Positions 1 to 8,912 are shown, counted from the stretch's first letter. The stretch: DNA of 46,076 bases from Nitrospirota bacterium (GCA_015233615.1 JADFXJ010000015.1:1-46076); one strand, 5' to 3'. The notes: generated from the sequence alone by a model not told the origin. Made by a program: numbers and translations.

Positions 1-24
1 ATTCTTAGTCCATCGAAATATTTT

Positions 25-117
25 CTATTTTACACACGTCTGCCGGAAGGACACAGTAAAACCAGGTTCAGGGTCAAGTCCCTCTTTCGTAGCATACTCC
101 ACAAGTCTGTCCAGCAT
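25..117 (-). pseudogene. cas8c: cas8c (csd1) 5' fragment, type I-C CRISPR
   Basis: The ATG at 117 overlaps the cas5 stop codon by one base, the usual tight spacing in type I-C operons. The first twenty or so residues (MLDRLVEYATKEGLDPEPGF) resemble the N-terminus of Cas8c/Csd1, the large subunit of the type I-C Cascade complex. The frame then leaves the family and stops at 25-27 after 30 codons, whereas Cas8c is normally about 550-650 residues. The change occurs near position 57, so the gene is cut within its first 70 bases, probably by an insertion or deletion. Assignment rests on the short N-terminus and on position after cas5. The window edge hides whatever follows. Confidence 0.6.
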
Positions 118-887
118 TAGATCATCCCCCTTTCCGGCTTTCGCACTTTGTCGCTTTCAAACGGCGGCACATTCAGTACATTGTTTACCACTGAGGCGTC
201 AAACAGGGAGATAAAAGGTTTGTTATCGTCAGAAACGACTTCCTTTCTCAGATCAGACACGTCATAGAGCATCCAGCCGATGTGCTGGTTAAACTGTACT
301 TGATTGGCTAACTTATTTTCGGTGGTTTCCACGTATTCAAAAAAAGCCGGAAATTCGCTGCAACCGAAGAATGGCTGTTGGAAACACTTACCTTGTTTTA
401 CCCGACGGATGAACTGGCTATCGAAGCTCTTTAGTTCATGAGAGAACGCCTTTTTCGGGACAATTCGGGCTGTAATAAGATAGCGAACTTTCTTAAGCGC
501 CATTGTCTGCCGTTGTGTACGGCCTTTTTGGTCGGTTCCCAACTCATCTTTTCCGCAGTCGGCCCAAATCGGCTCAGGTTGTTCGTGACCTTCCATCCAT
601 GACTTTATAGTCCGTTCCGAAGGTACATTGTCTTTCACCTCATTTCTCCTTAGTGCGATATAGCGTGGTAATTCCAATATCTCAATACGCTCGATCTGCC
701 AGTGAAAATAAGGGCGTATAAAGCCTTTTTCACGTTCCCGTATGCCGTCCCAGTAAATCGCATCGAATATGCCTCGTGCAGCAGACGGTGTGATTATCGG
801 ATAGCTGAACCGCTCCACCTTCATTTCGGGGCGGGTGAAACATGCAAAATCACCCCAGACTTCTATCGTATGTGATTGACCATTCAT
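117..887 (-). CDS. cas5: Cas5 (Cas5d/Cas5c), type I-C CRISPR-associated protein
   Basis: Cas5 of type I-C systems replaces Cas6: it cuts pre-crRNA and stays on the crRNA 5' handle in Cascade. The protein opens with MNGQSHTIEVWGDFACFTRP and continues with a segment around PIITPSAARGIFDAIYW, typical of the Cas5d RAMP fold. At about 256 residues it is longer than the average Cas5d (roughly 210-240). I start it at ATG 887 because AGGAGG lies just upstream; an ATG at 905 that overlaps the cas3 stop is the alternative. It is open throughout, but the genes on both sides are broken, so it probably no longer serves a working interference complex. It could still process crRNA if an array exists elsewhere. 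Confidence 0.85.
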   Translation of the reverse strand: MNGQSHTIEVWGDFACFTRPEMKVERFSYPIITPSAARGIFDAIYWDGIREREKGFIRPYFHWQIERIEILELPRYIALRRNEVKDNVPSERTIKSWMEGHEQPEPIWADCGKDELGTDQKGRTQRQTMALKKVRYLITARIVPKKAFSHELKSFDSQFIRRVKQGKCFQQPFFGCSEFPAFFEYVETTENKLANQVQFNQHIGWMLYDVSDLRKEVVSDDNKPFISLFDASVVNNVLNVPPFESDKVRKPERGMI

Positions 888-901
888 ATCTCCTCCTTTT
901 A

Positions 902-2571
902 TCATCCTATTAAAAATTGCGCTTCCTGTGGCAGTTGTAGTCCCTTAATATCGTTATACAATTTATTATTACGGTCTTCGAGGATATACCATTCGCCAGA
1001 TGTGCCTTTCCCGTAACGTAACTTTGCCGGAATAAGCACTTCCCATGCCGAATGACCAACCTTAGGACGAAATATTCCAACTGCAAGCCCCTGAGCCCTG
1101 CGTATCCATTTGGCGTTTATCCCTGTCCTGTCTTGTTCATGCTGTAAATCGTCGAATAAATCAAGATGCTTTTTCTACCTTTGTCTCATCATCTGCGGGC
1201 CATTGCACTTCATAGCGGCGCAGGGCATTATAAAGGCGTGCATGATCGGGTACTGCTTCAACCGGCTGCCAACCTGCCGAAACGAACACTTTTACAGCAT
1301 CGTGCAGAGAGTCGAAGGCCGGTTGGGTCGCCGTGGCAAAGACTACCGAGCAATGATATGCTTTGGATAAATGTGACAGCGCTCCCAAGGTAGGTACTGC
1401 GAGTGCTTGCGGCAGTGTCTGCGCCTCGTCGAACATAATAATCGATCCCATCAGGTTGTGCAGTTTGCGGCATGCCGACGGACGGTTCGAAAAAAGCGAT
1501 TCAAGCAACTGCACGTTTGTCGTTATGATGATCGGCGCATCCCAGTTTTCCGCGAGTAACCTCCGGGCTCGTTCACCGGCATTTTCGCAGTCATTCTCTG
1601 TGCTTTCGTTTCCCAAGCCTGCAAGGCTGTGATGCTCAAGTACATAGCGTTCTGGAAATTCCTGAAATACAGACCGGTAGATTAACGCCGTCTGTTCGAT
1701 AATCGAGAGGAACGGCACAACAAGTACAACCCGTCTCAGATTGTTTACAGCCGCATGCTCAAGGGCAAACTTAAGCATAGCCAAAGTTTTACCGCTGCCT
1801 GTGGGTGCCGTCAACGTAAAGAGACCCGATTCCATAGTCGCCGATTTTACAATCATTTCCCAAAGAGCATTTCTGGCATCACGGACAATTATGTTTGCGT
1901 CGTTTTTGCCGTATATATTCGTTGTCATGTAATGCTCCAACGAATGAAGGGCTTTCTTTACGTCCAATGCTGGCCCACTCTCACGATATAAACTTCCCTT
2001 TATGTTCCCTTCGAAGTGGGCCTCAGTATCCAAAAAGTCGGCATCTGTCAGACATGAAAAGAGCATCCTAACGTCAAGCATTTCTGTAAGAGGTTTTCCA
2101 AAAAGACTTTTTACATCGATTACCATATCTTTCGGTTTGTCGATAGAAAGTCCATCGTCGGTCAATCTATTTTCAAGCCGATTATAATCTTCATCACTCA
2201 GTTTGAGTTTTAGAGGGTGATTTTTTGCGAGGGTTTTCGGATTTAGCCATTGTAGAGCTTCTTTATTCCCCTGTTGCAACCCTATATGATGTCCGTGAAT
2301 CTAAAGCAGCAGCTACCGCGTGATAATCCTTTAACGCCACCCACGCCCCGGGTGATCAGTGATCGATCCCTTTTTCTTCACCAATCAAACGCGATTGAAA
2401 AGCATCACCATACTTTCCGAAATCGTGCATAATGCCAGCAAGATACGCTTCATCTGCCAATCGTGTCATCGAGGCAAATTCGCCTGCAATACGAGCAACA
2501 TTCCTTATATGTTCAGATAGCCGATGCCAATTCCCTGATTTGTTTGCAGAATGTGCCATATACCCGATCAT
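902..2571 (-). pseudogene. cas3: cas3 helicase-nuclease, multiply disrupted
   Basis: Cas3 is the HD nuclease and SF2 helicase that degrades target DNA in type I CRISPR. The HD part (2571-2356) has GIMHDFGKYGDAFQ. An in-frame TGA at 2358-2356 interrupts it where a Trp of the family's HWSPGA-type motif is expected. The frame continues with normal-looking sequence until an extra base in the GGG run at 2280-2282. The RecA1 domain (to 1161) has APTGSGKT, a DEAQ box and TATQP. After residues RYEVQWPADDETK the frame stops, and from about 1158 to 902 a different frame encodes the family's C-terminal end (WIRRAQGLAVGIFRP to the stop at 904-902). The RecA2 helicase lobe between them is missing. A stop, a frameshift and an internal deletion make this a clear pseudogene. 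Confidence 0.88.
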
Positions 2572-3207
2572 AGATAGGTTCCTCCTCTGCTTTTGCTCTG
2601 AACTGTAGGATGGATGGGATAAATATGGTGCCGTTGCCTCCTATAGTCAGGCAATATCTTCAAAATATCATGTAAATGCAACAAGTTGTCCCTTACTACC
2701 TTGTCAGCACTCGTCGTCAACGTTAGTTACCATTATGAGGATACGTTATTATTCCATCCCTTTGCATAACACAAATTCGTAATCGTTCACCTGTTTATAA
2801 ATATTCCTTAAATATTAGGGTGTTACATTTGCTTCTACAATAAGTGTTACACAACATTGACTTTTAGTATATCAGACGGGAGGTTACAGATAGGATACAA
2901 ACTCGTCTTTTTTTGCAGAAAAGTAAAGAATATTCAAAAATCCATCGTAACTACTCAAAACATGGCAAAGGCAAGGACAAGGACAGATTCCGGACAAGCC
3001 GGAATGACGAAAAAGAGACTGGAATCAGAGCCGTCAGCCGCATTCGCGAGATTGAAATGCGTTTACCATTGCCTGAACAGTTACTTTTTCCTTGTAAACC
3101 CTCCTACGAAGAATTCGAGTATAATAAAGGATGAAGGTAAATATGGACAGGCTGGAGGACGTAATAAACCCTGGGTCGTTGAACCCTTATTCCATCTTGC
3201 TCTATCC
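2572..3207. other. Intergenic region with a REP-like unit
   Basis: No convincing gene. A long frame runs through from 2857, but its first part crosses a REP-like repeat at 2986-3008 and resembles no protein I know. No CRISPR repeat-spacer pattern is visible in this space upstream of cas3. Confidence 0.5.
2986..3008. repeat. REP-like palindrome, copy 1
   Basis: GATTCCGG, a 5-base centre, then CCGGAATGAC form an imperfect palindrome. It is preceded by purine-rich GGCAAGGACAAGGACA. The same core returns at 4431-4455 and 6359-6381. Confidence 0.75.
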
Positions 3208-3627
3208 ATGTTTTCTTACTACGAAAGTTGCGCTATATTTAAAGGACAGGATATCCATTCCATTCCGACATATAAAAGAGTTAAAATATTACCAGTGGAT
3301 CTGAGTTCACGGGAATTGTCGTTTATATCGCTGGTTATGAAAGAAAATATGACGCCGGTAAATGCTGATAATCACCTATTTGATGGCTCAATTAATAGCG
3401 ATGCCAGGGCGGGTTGCCTGAGCTGCGGGGAAAGGCAAAAGTTCTTGATCGAGATGTTGTTCGAGACAGATGTTTATCTGCCCGGTGAGCCGATAATTGG
3501 TCCAGACAATGTCGCTTTTGGCGAAATTGCTGAGAGAATTGGACAATTAATCAAAGAAGGGAAGACAATTCTTAGGACTATGCCAGAGTCGGGAAAAAGG
3601 ATAAATTATGGATATTCAGAAAGTTAA
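3208..3627 (+). CDS. Hypothetical protein upstream of HEPN/MNT pair
   Basis: I do not recognise this protein. The frame is open from 2857, but the part before about 3100 includes repeat sequence, so I place the start provisionally at ATG 3208 (MFSYYESCAIFKGQD). The C-terminal half (GEPIIGPDNVAFGEIAERIG and following) has the composition of a real soluble protein and includes a CLSCGERQK segment. Its stop at 3625-3627 overlaps the HEPN start at 3608 by 20 bases, which suggests a shared transcript. A competing frame starting at ATG 3131 gives 57 residues. Existence and start are both uncertain. Confidence 0.4.
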   Translation: MFSYYESCAIFKGQDIHSIPTYKRVKILPVDLSSRELSFISLVMKENMTPVNADNHLFDGSINSDARAGCLSCGERQKFLIEMLFETDVYLPGEPIIGPDNVAFGEIAERIGQLIKEGKTILRTMPESGKRINYGYSES

Positions 3628-3993
3628 AAATTTCTCGTTAGAAGAAGCAGAAGATGCGCTGAAGGTAGCATGGCATCTTTTTGAGAAAAGTGATTATTTG
3701 CCCTGTTTTTTGGTCATCTTGCTGTTGAAAAGATTTTAAAGTCAGTTTATGTAGCAAAAAAGGAGAGCAACCCCCCTTATATCCATAATCTTGAAAGGCT
3801 GGCAGAGATATCGGTTATCAACCTGACTGTGGAAATGAAAGAGAATCTTATAAGGATTTCTCGCTTTAATCTCGAGGCAAGGTATCCCGATGAAAAGAGA
3901 ACTTTCAGAAAAAAGTGTACCGAAGAGTTTGCGAATAAGGAATTGGCAACTGTTGAGGAGGTATATAAATGGATAAAATCAATCCTGCTGTAA
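3608..3993 (+). pseudogene. HEPN-domain protein, frameshifted
   Basis: HEPN proteins are small alpha-helical proteins, often RNases, that pair with MNT nucleotidyltransferases as toxin-antitoxin modules. From ATG 3608 the frame reads MDIQKVKNFSLEEAEDALKV and then YLPCF; after the T run at 3706-3711 the homologous sequence continues in another frame as FGHLAVEKILKSVYVAKKES through RISRFNLEARYPDEKR to KWIKSILL, stop at 3991-3993. Restoring one T would give a typical HEPN protein of about 128 residues. As written, translation stops after about 38 codons. The 3' end overlaps the MNT start at 3969. It is a genuine frameshift or a homopolymer sequencing error. Confidence 0.8.
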
Positions 3994-4454
3994 TAGAAAT
4001 AATAAGAGTATTTCTTGATAAGCTAGCTATGTCCGGCATCCATGTAGAATCTGCATACCTTTATGGCTCTTATGCCAAAGGCATGGCAAATGAATGGAGT
4101 GACATAGATATTGCAGTCATATCCTCCGGATTTACCGATGACCGTTTTGAAGAAGGGGTGCGCCTGATGAAACTATCCTGCGATATTGACTCAAGGATAG
4201 AACCTGTTCCGTTCAGGCCTGAGGACTTTGTTGACGAGGACCCGCTTGTATGGGAGATAAAAAAAGAGGGAATAGCCATTATGCCGGAAATGGTAAGTCT
4301 ATCAGAATTTGAGGGTAAGTCCCGGAATCGCTCTTGTCCTTGTTCTTGCCCTTTCTGTCATCCTCGCGAAAGCGGGGATCCAGTCCTTGCCCTTGCCCTT
4401 TGCAGACGGACAAGGACGGAAAAAGGACTAGATTCCGGGACTTGCCCGGAATGA
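3969..4454 (+). CDS. MNT-type nucleotidyltransferase (HEPN partner)
   Basis: A minimal nucleotidyltransferase-fold protein. GSYAKGMANEWSDIDIAVIS (residues 33-52) carries the GSxxxG...SDID signature with metal-binding Asp residues. Proteins of this fold (MntA type) neutralise HEPN RNases, in studied cases by adenylylating them. The gene overlaps the HEPN frame by 25 bases, the normal arrangement. The natural C-terminus is probably near residue 110-120 (EIKKEGIAIMPEM). The remaining 40 or so residues are translated REPIN-like repeat (CHPRESGDPV...), so a repeat insertion has replaced the original end. The core domain looks intact. Confidence 0.82.
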   Translation: MDKINPAVIEIIRVFLDKLAMSGIHVESAYLYGSYAKGMANEWSDIDIAVISSGFTDDRFEEGVRLMKLSCDIDSRIEPVPFRPEDFVDEDPLVWEIKKEGIAIMPEMVSLSEFEGKSRNRSCPCSCPFCHPRESGDPVLALALCRRTRTEKGLDSGTCPE

Positions 4455-4455
4455 C
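4357..4455. repeat. REPIN-like inverted repeat, copy 2
   Basis: The left arm (GTCATCC through GGATCCAGTCC, 4357-4386) and the right arm (GGACTAGATTCCGG through CGGAATGAC, 4425-4455) are near reverse complements, with a purine/pyrimidine-skewed centre. The right arm matches the REP-like cores at 2986 and 6359. The element forms the 3' end of the MNT reading frame. Confidence 0.8.
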
Positions 4456-4623
4456 GGCGGGGGAGGGGATGTGTCGCCTGTGTGGTTATAGTGATTTTTT
4501 CTCTGCTCTACCCCCGTATTTTATGGGTAAACTGGCTATTCCTATGTGCAAAAGTCCAGTTAGTTACGAACATTTAAAATCAATTGCGAAAGTTCGGTCA
4601 CTAATTATTTTCGCAACATGGTA

Positions 4624-6042
4624 TCAAACGTTAAAGAATTTACGGATAATGTTACTCAGGTAGTTTTTCGACACCTCTATTTCCTGGCTCACCTGTTGGT
4701 CGTCAAATGCTTTTTGCTGCGCCTCGTATAGAATTTTTTTCGTCTCCATTTCACGTTCGGCTATAACCTTGGCGATTTTATCGATTATTTCCTCGTTATC
4801 AAGGATTATGTTCTTAAAATCAGCCTTGCTGAGAATCAGGCAATCGGTATCTTTTAAAGCTTTTGCGGTGGCGGTTCTCTCCTTGCCTGTAAGCAGCGAC
4901 ATCTCGCCAAATAACTCTTCCTTGCCAAGTTCGGCTATTTTCTGGTTATCTTTGATGATGGCAATTTTGCCGTGGGTAATAATAAACAGAGACTCACCCA
5001 CGTCTCCTTCCAAAAACAGGGTTTCGTTCTTCCCATAGTGTTTTTTTATCAGCACCTTGCTGATTTCTTTAAGCGTCGTCTCATCCTGAGTTCTGAATAT
5101 ATCGAGATTGGCGAGGAATGAGTAGTGTGCATCGACTATATCATGCGTCTGAGTATTATTGACCTCGTGGATATAGACATCTCTGACCGGATAGGGGAAA
5201 CTAATATTGTTTCGCTTGAAGGCATACCACAGATTTGTCCTGATTTCGTCGGAGATATCGTTTTCTTTACCCCAATCGTCTATCCACACTCTGGCAAGAT
5301 ACGTAATACCCGAGTCTTTAAACTCTCTGAGTTGAACGCTCGGTTTAGGTTCTTTATGTAAACCCTTCATCTTTCTCAGATTTTCCAGGATGACCTCTTT
5401 TACCTTGTTAGGAGGCAAATCGTATGCAACGTCTATAAATATCCATAGCCCTGTAACGTTGCTTGGCAAATTGTAATTAAGTACTACCTCTCTGGAAATT
5501 TTGCTGTTTGGAATCGTTAGGTAGTTTTTCTGCCTCGTTTCTATTTTTGTCGTGCGCCAGCTTATCTCGATGACCTTGCCGTCCATGTTATTAATACTTA
5601 TCCAGTCGCCGACTTTGTACATTTTTTCAAGGCTGATGGCAACCCCGGCAAAAAGATTCGTAAGAGTTTCCTGTAGCGCTAGCCCTAGCACAAAAGACAA
5701 CACTGCGGAGGTCGTTAAAAGAGGAACTACGTCAATGCCAAATTGTTCCTTTGCTATGGTAAAGGCGACTACCAGATATATCAAGACTTTAACTACGATA
5801 TAAAACAACTTGGGTATGTGAACTTCTTTGTTTTCGATAATACGACTGTAAAAATATTTATCTAAAATTGTAATTACGCAGTATGCAAGTAACAAGTAGA
5901 TGATCGTCGAAAAAAAGCGATTGGTCAAATTGTATTTTATAAGAGCCGCCTGAGTCCCGGCAAGAACTAACATAAGCATAAAAACAGGACGCACCGTTAA
6001 AGATATCAGAGAAAAGTTTTTATTGGCATTTCCGGTTGTCAT
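4624..6042 (-). CDS. MscS-family channel with cyclic-nucleotide-binding domain
   Basis: A 472-residue membrane protein. The N-terminal 125 or so residues contain several hydrophobic helices. The MscS pore and beta domain follow (LALQETLTNLFAGVAISLEK, then VGDWISINNMDGKVIEISWR). The C-terminal third is a cNMP-binding domain (FLEGDVGESLFIITHGKIAI, then FGEMSLLTGKERTATAKAL) ending in a charged helix. This matches the bCNG branch of MscS channels, in which nucleotide binding rather than membrane tension is thought to gate an ion pore. The start is ATG 6042 on the minus strand. It stands alone between repeat-rich spacers, so context does not indicate a ligand or ion. Confidence 0.9.
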   Translation of the reverse strand: MTTGNANKNFSLISLTVRPVFMLMLVLAGTQAALIKYNLTNRFFSTIIYLLLAYCVITILDKYFYSRIIENKEVHIPKLFYIVVKVLIYLVVAFTIAKEQFGIDVVPLLTTSAVLSFVLGLALQETLTNLFAGVAISLEKMYKVGDWISINNMDGKVIEISWRTTKIETRQKNYLTIPNSKISREVVLNYNLPSNVTGLWIFIDVAYDLPPNKVKEVILENLRKMKGLHKEPKPSVQLREFKDSGITYLARVWIDDWGKENDISDEIRTNLWYAFKRNNISFPYPVRDVYIHEVNNTQTHDIVDAHYSFLANLDIFRTQDETTLKEISKVLIKKHYGKNETLFLEGDVGESLFIITHGKIAIIKDNQKIAELGKEELFGEMSLLTGKERTATAKALKDTDCLILSKADFKNIILDNEEIIDKIAKVIAEREMETKKILYEAQQKAFDDQQVSQEIEVSKNYLSNIIRKFFNV

Positions 6043-6602
6043 TCTCTATTGTCCATACGGTTAAGATTTATAACCCGACGCTTACTCCAAGACATTTTTG
6101 ATTTTATCATTTAGTCTTCCTCTTAGTAAAGCAAGTGGAAAAAGGAGAAAGCCCGGAAGTAATAATTATGGCATTGGGATTTCACAGAAATATACATTGG
6201 CAATATATAATCGGCTTATCTTCTTACCCATCATTTTGGTTTACATTTACGTCATTCCTTACTTCCGGGCAAGGGCAAGATACAAGGATTGGATTCGTGC
6301 GAAGTTTACCCCCGGCTTGAACGGGGGCGACAATGACGGCAAGGGCAGGGACAAGGGCGATTCCGGTCAAGCGGGAATGACGAAGAGGAGTGGGATTGAC
6401 GGTAAAGGGGTTAGGATAACTAACGGGATACGGTTGACGGCATAAGGGGACTAAGTTACGATTCCGGCCCGCGAGTGCGGCAACCCTCGAGTTTCGCTGG
6501 ATTGAAATTCATTTGCCATGTTCGTAGTAGTTTAAAAAGGTTTCGTGTGAATTTAATAACCATTCGCACGCTAAAGTGCTTGATTTATGCCAAAAAAAAT
6601 GC
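6043..6602. other. Intergenic region with REP-like repeats
   Basis: No supported gene. It holds REP-family sequence at 6309-6381 and an AT-rich stretch leading into the groES promoter region. Confidence 0.6.
6309..6381. repeat. REP-like repeats, copy 3 and a variant
   Basis: 6359-6381 has the GATTCCGG...GGGAATGAC palindromic core. Just before it, 6309-6336 is a variant (CCCCCGGCTTGAACGGGGGC followed by GACAATGAC). The linker is the same purine-rich GGCAAGGGCAGGGACAAGG type seen at copy 1. Confidence 0.7.
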
Positions 6603-6610
6603 TTGATTTA
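6579..6610 (+). promoter_or_regulatory. Twin TGCTTGATTTA motif before groES promoter
   Basis: TGCTTGATTTA occurs at 6579-6589 and again at 6600-6610, a 21-base offset that would put both copies on the same face of the helix. The second copy supplies the probable -35 box TTGATT (6603-6608), with a weak -10 TACAGT at 6627-6632. Confidence 0.45.
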
Positions 6611-6636
6611 TATAAAACTATCATGTTACAGTATTG

Positions 6637-6663
6637 TTAGCACTCGCCTGCGGTGAGTGCTAA
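6637..6663 (+). promoter_or_regulatory. CIRCE operator of groESL
   Basis: TTAGCACTC, a 9-base spacer, then GAGTGCTAA: an exact match to the CIRCE consensus bound by HrcA. It lies 44 bases upstream of the groES start and overlaps the expected transcription start. HrcA is encoded at 9130. The site predicts heat-inducible derepression of groESL. Confidence 0.97.
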
Positions 6664-6706
6664 CAGCAGCAGCACTAAAATAAATACAAAAAAGGAGTGA
6701 ATTAAG

Positions 6707-6967
6707 ATGATGTTTAAACCACTTAAAGAGCGTGTGTTTGTTAGCTACAAAGAGGAACTTGAGAAAACGCCGGGCGGTCTTTTCGTACCTGACACGGCAA
6801 AAGAGAAGCCTCAGAGGGGCAAGATCGAGGCCGTAGGCTCCGAAGTAAAGGAACTGAAGGTTGGCGACGACGTGCTCTTTGACAAGTATTCCGGCTCGAA
6901 GGTCAATATCGATGGCACCGACTACCTTATCATTAAAGAAGAGGACGTTCTGGGTGTTTTAGCGTAA
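6707..6967 (+). CDS. groES: GroES co-chaperonin (short)
   Basis: GroES caps the GroEL folding chamber in the cytoplasm. The sequence has the family start (FKPLKERVFVSYKEE), the mobile-loop region ending in GGLFVPD and the C-terminal strand (YLIIKEEDVLGVLA). At 86 residues it is shorter than the usual 94-97. The gap falls after IEAVGSE, where most GroES proteins have the roof beta-hairpin. RBS AAGGAG precedes the tandem ATG at 6707/6710. It forms an operon with groEL 160 bases downstream, under the CIRCE operator. Confidence 0.97.
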   Translation: MMFKPLKERVFVSYKEELEKTPGGLFVPDTAKEKPQRGKIEAVGSEVKELKVGDDVLFDKYSGSKVNIDGTDYLIIKEEDVLGVLA

Positions 6968-7127
6968 AGGTTGCAAAGTCTGCAAGGTTACAGATCCTTT
7001 AAGGTTGAAAAATCTTTCATATTATAGCTCATATCAGAGTGAACTTACTGAGTAAACGAGTTGTAAAGAATTATGCCCGTGGAAATCGAGGTTATTAACC
7101 TCACCCAAAATTTAAGGAGGATTTTAA

Positions 7128-8774
7128 ATGGCTGCAAAACAATTAGCCTTTGATGAAAATGCTAGGAAGGAAATTTTAGAGGGTATAACGATCCTCACAA
7201 ACGCCGTAAAGGCTACCCTTGGGCCCAAGGGGAGGAACGTTATAATAGACAAGAAATTCGGCTCACCGACCATCACGAAAGACGGCGTTACCGTGGCAAA
7301 AGAGATAGAGCTCAAAGACCCGTACCAGAACATGGGAGCCCAGCTTTTGAAGGAAGTCGCCTCCAAGACGTCCGACATTGCCGGCGACGGCACCACGACT
7401 GCTACCGTTTTAGCACATGCCATTTACAGAGAGGGCATTAAGAACGTAGTAGCGGGCGCCAACGCAATGGATCTGAAGAGGGGCATCGAAAGAGCCGTTG
7501 AAGCCGTTGTCGAAAACCTCAAGAAGATGAGCAAAAACGTTCAGGACAAGAAGGAAATAGCGCAGGTTGGCACCATCTCCGCCAACAATGACTCCACCGT
7601 GGGCGACCTCATCGCCGACGCTATGGACAAGGTTGGTAAGGACGGCGTCATCACCGTAGAGGAAGCCAAGAGCATGGCCACCTCCCTTGAAGTGGTAGAG
7701 GGTATGCAGTTTGACCGCGGATATATCTCGCCTTATTTCGTTACCGATGCCGAGAGGATGGAATGCGTCCAGGACGATGCCTTCATACTCCTTCATGACA
7801 AGAAGGTATCCTCGATGAAGGATCTCATCCCACTGCTCGAACAGATTGCCAAGATGGGCAAGCCACTGCTTATTATAGCCGAGGACATCGAGGGCGAGGC
7901 TCTTGCCACCCTGGTAGTCAACAAGCTGAGGGGTACCCTCCAGGTTTCCGGCGTGAAGGCTCCGGGCTTTGGAGAGCGCAGGAAGGCGATGCTCGAAGAT
8001 ATAGCAGTGCTTACCGGTGCCACCGTCATATCCGAAGACCTCGGGATGAAGCTCGAAAACGTGAAGATCATGGACTTGGGCCGCGCAAAGAAGATCACCA
8101 TAGATAAGGACAACACCACCATAGTAGAGGGTGCCGGTGCTCCCGATAAGATTCAGGGCAGGGTAAAGCAGATTAAGGCCCAGGTCGAGGAGACCACCTC
8201 GGATTACGATCGCGAGAAGCTCCAGGAAAGGCTTGCCAAGCTGGTTGGCGGAGTTGCCGTAATCAACGTCGGTGCCGCTACCGAGACCGAGATGAAAGAG
8301 AAGAAGGCACGCGTAGAGGATGCCCTGCACGCTACGAGGGCTGCCGTGGAAGAGGGCATAGTGCCCGGAGGCGGAGTGGCCCTTCTCAGGTGCTCATCGG
8401 TAATCGACGCGCTGGACCTGTCGGGTGACCTGAAGATTGGAGCAAACATTATCAGGAAGGTACTCGATGAGCCCATCAAGCAGATAATCTTCAATACGGG
8501 CCTGGAAAGTGCCACCATCATAGAGCGCATCAAGGAATCGAAAGACGTCAACTATGGTTTTGACGCACAGGGCGAAAAATTCGTAGACATGATGAAAGAG
8601 GGTATCATAGACCCGACCAAGGTGACGAGATGCGCACTGCAAAACGCTGCTTCGGTGTCGTCGCTGATGCTGACGACCTCAGTAATGATTACCGAACTGC
8701 CGGACAAGGATGATAAATTCGGTCACGGCGGCGGCGGACACCCCGGCATGGGCGGTATGGAAGGAATGTACTAA
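7128..8774 (+). CDS. groEL: GroEL chaperonin
   Basis: A 548-residue 60 kDa chaperonin, full length for the family. [19 protein letters not shown] and [10 protein letters not shown] form the nucleotide-binding region. The protein ends in a Gly/Met-rich tail ([15 protein letters not shown]) like that of canonical bacterial GroEL. AAGGAGG lies just before ATG 7128. It is co-transcribed with groES. The 160-base groES-groEL spacer is long but shows no terminator. Assignment is secure. Confidence 0.99.
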   Translation: MAAKQLAFDENARKEILEGITILTNAVKATLGPKGRNVIIDKKFGSPTITKDGVTVAKEIELKDPYQNMGAQLLKEVASKTSDIAGDGTTTATVLAHAIYREGIKNVVAGANAMDLKRGIERAVEAVVENLKKMSKNVQDKKEIAQVGTISANNDSTVGDLIADAMDKVGKDGVITVEEAKSMATSLEVVEGMQFDRGYISPYFVTDAERMECVQDDAFILLHDKKVSSMKDLIPLLEQIAKMGKPLLIIAEDIEGEALATLVVNKLRGTLQVSGVKAPGFGERRKAMLEDIAVLTGATVISEDLGMKLENVKIMDLGRAKKITIDKDNTTIVEGAGAPDKIQGRVKQIKAQVEETTSDYDREKLQERLAKLVGGVAVINVGAATETEMKEKKARVEDALHATRAAVEEGIVPGGGVALLRCSSVIDALDLSGDLKIGANIIRKVLDEPIKQIIFNTGLESATIIERIKESKDVNYGFDAQGEKFVDMMKEGIIDPTKVTRCALQNAASVSSLMLTTSVMITELPDKDDKFGHGGGGHPGMGGMEGMY

Positions 8775-8790
8775 ATCCGGACTGCGCATA

Positions 8791-8912
8791 CCTCACCCCC
8801 CGACCCCCTCTCCATATATGCAGAGGGGGTACAAATCTCTTCGCCAGTGAGGTGATCGGATACGGTGTTTCTTTACCCCCTCGCCATTTATGGAGAGGGG
8901 GCTAGGGTGAGG
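8791..8912. repeat. Inverted-repeat element after groEL
   Basis: About 40 bases at 8791-8831 (CCTCACCCCCCGACCCCCTC...) reappear as a near reverse complement at 8874-8912. Each arm also contains a small internal hairpin (CCCCCTC...GAGGGGG). It looks like a non-coding MITE-like repeat and may also end groESL transcription. It fills most of the 8775-9129 gap. Confidence 0.75.

Noticed and set aside
2572-2856. CRISPR array next to cas3
   Set aside because: No regularly spaced direct repeats are visible.
2857-3207. N-terminal extension of the hypothetical frame (from 2857)
   Set aside because: It runs through a REP-like repeat and has no family-like sequence, so I start the gene provisionally at 3208.
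7410-8330. Long antisense frame across groEL
   Set aside because: A shadow of the strongly biased groEL coding strand; no ribosome site and no recognisable domain.
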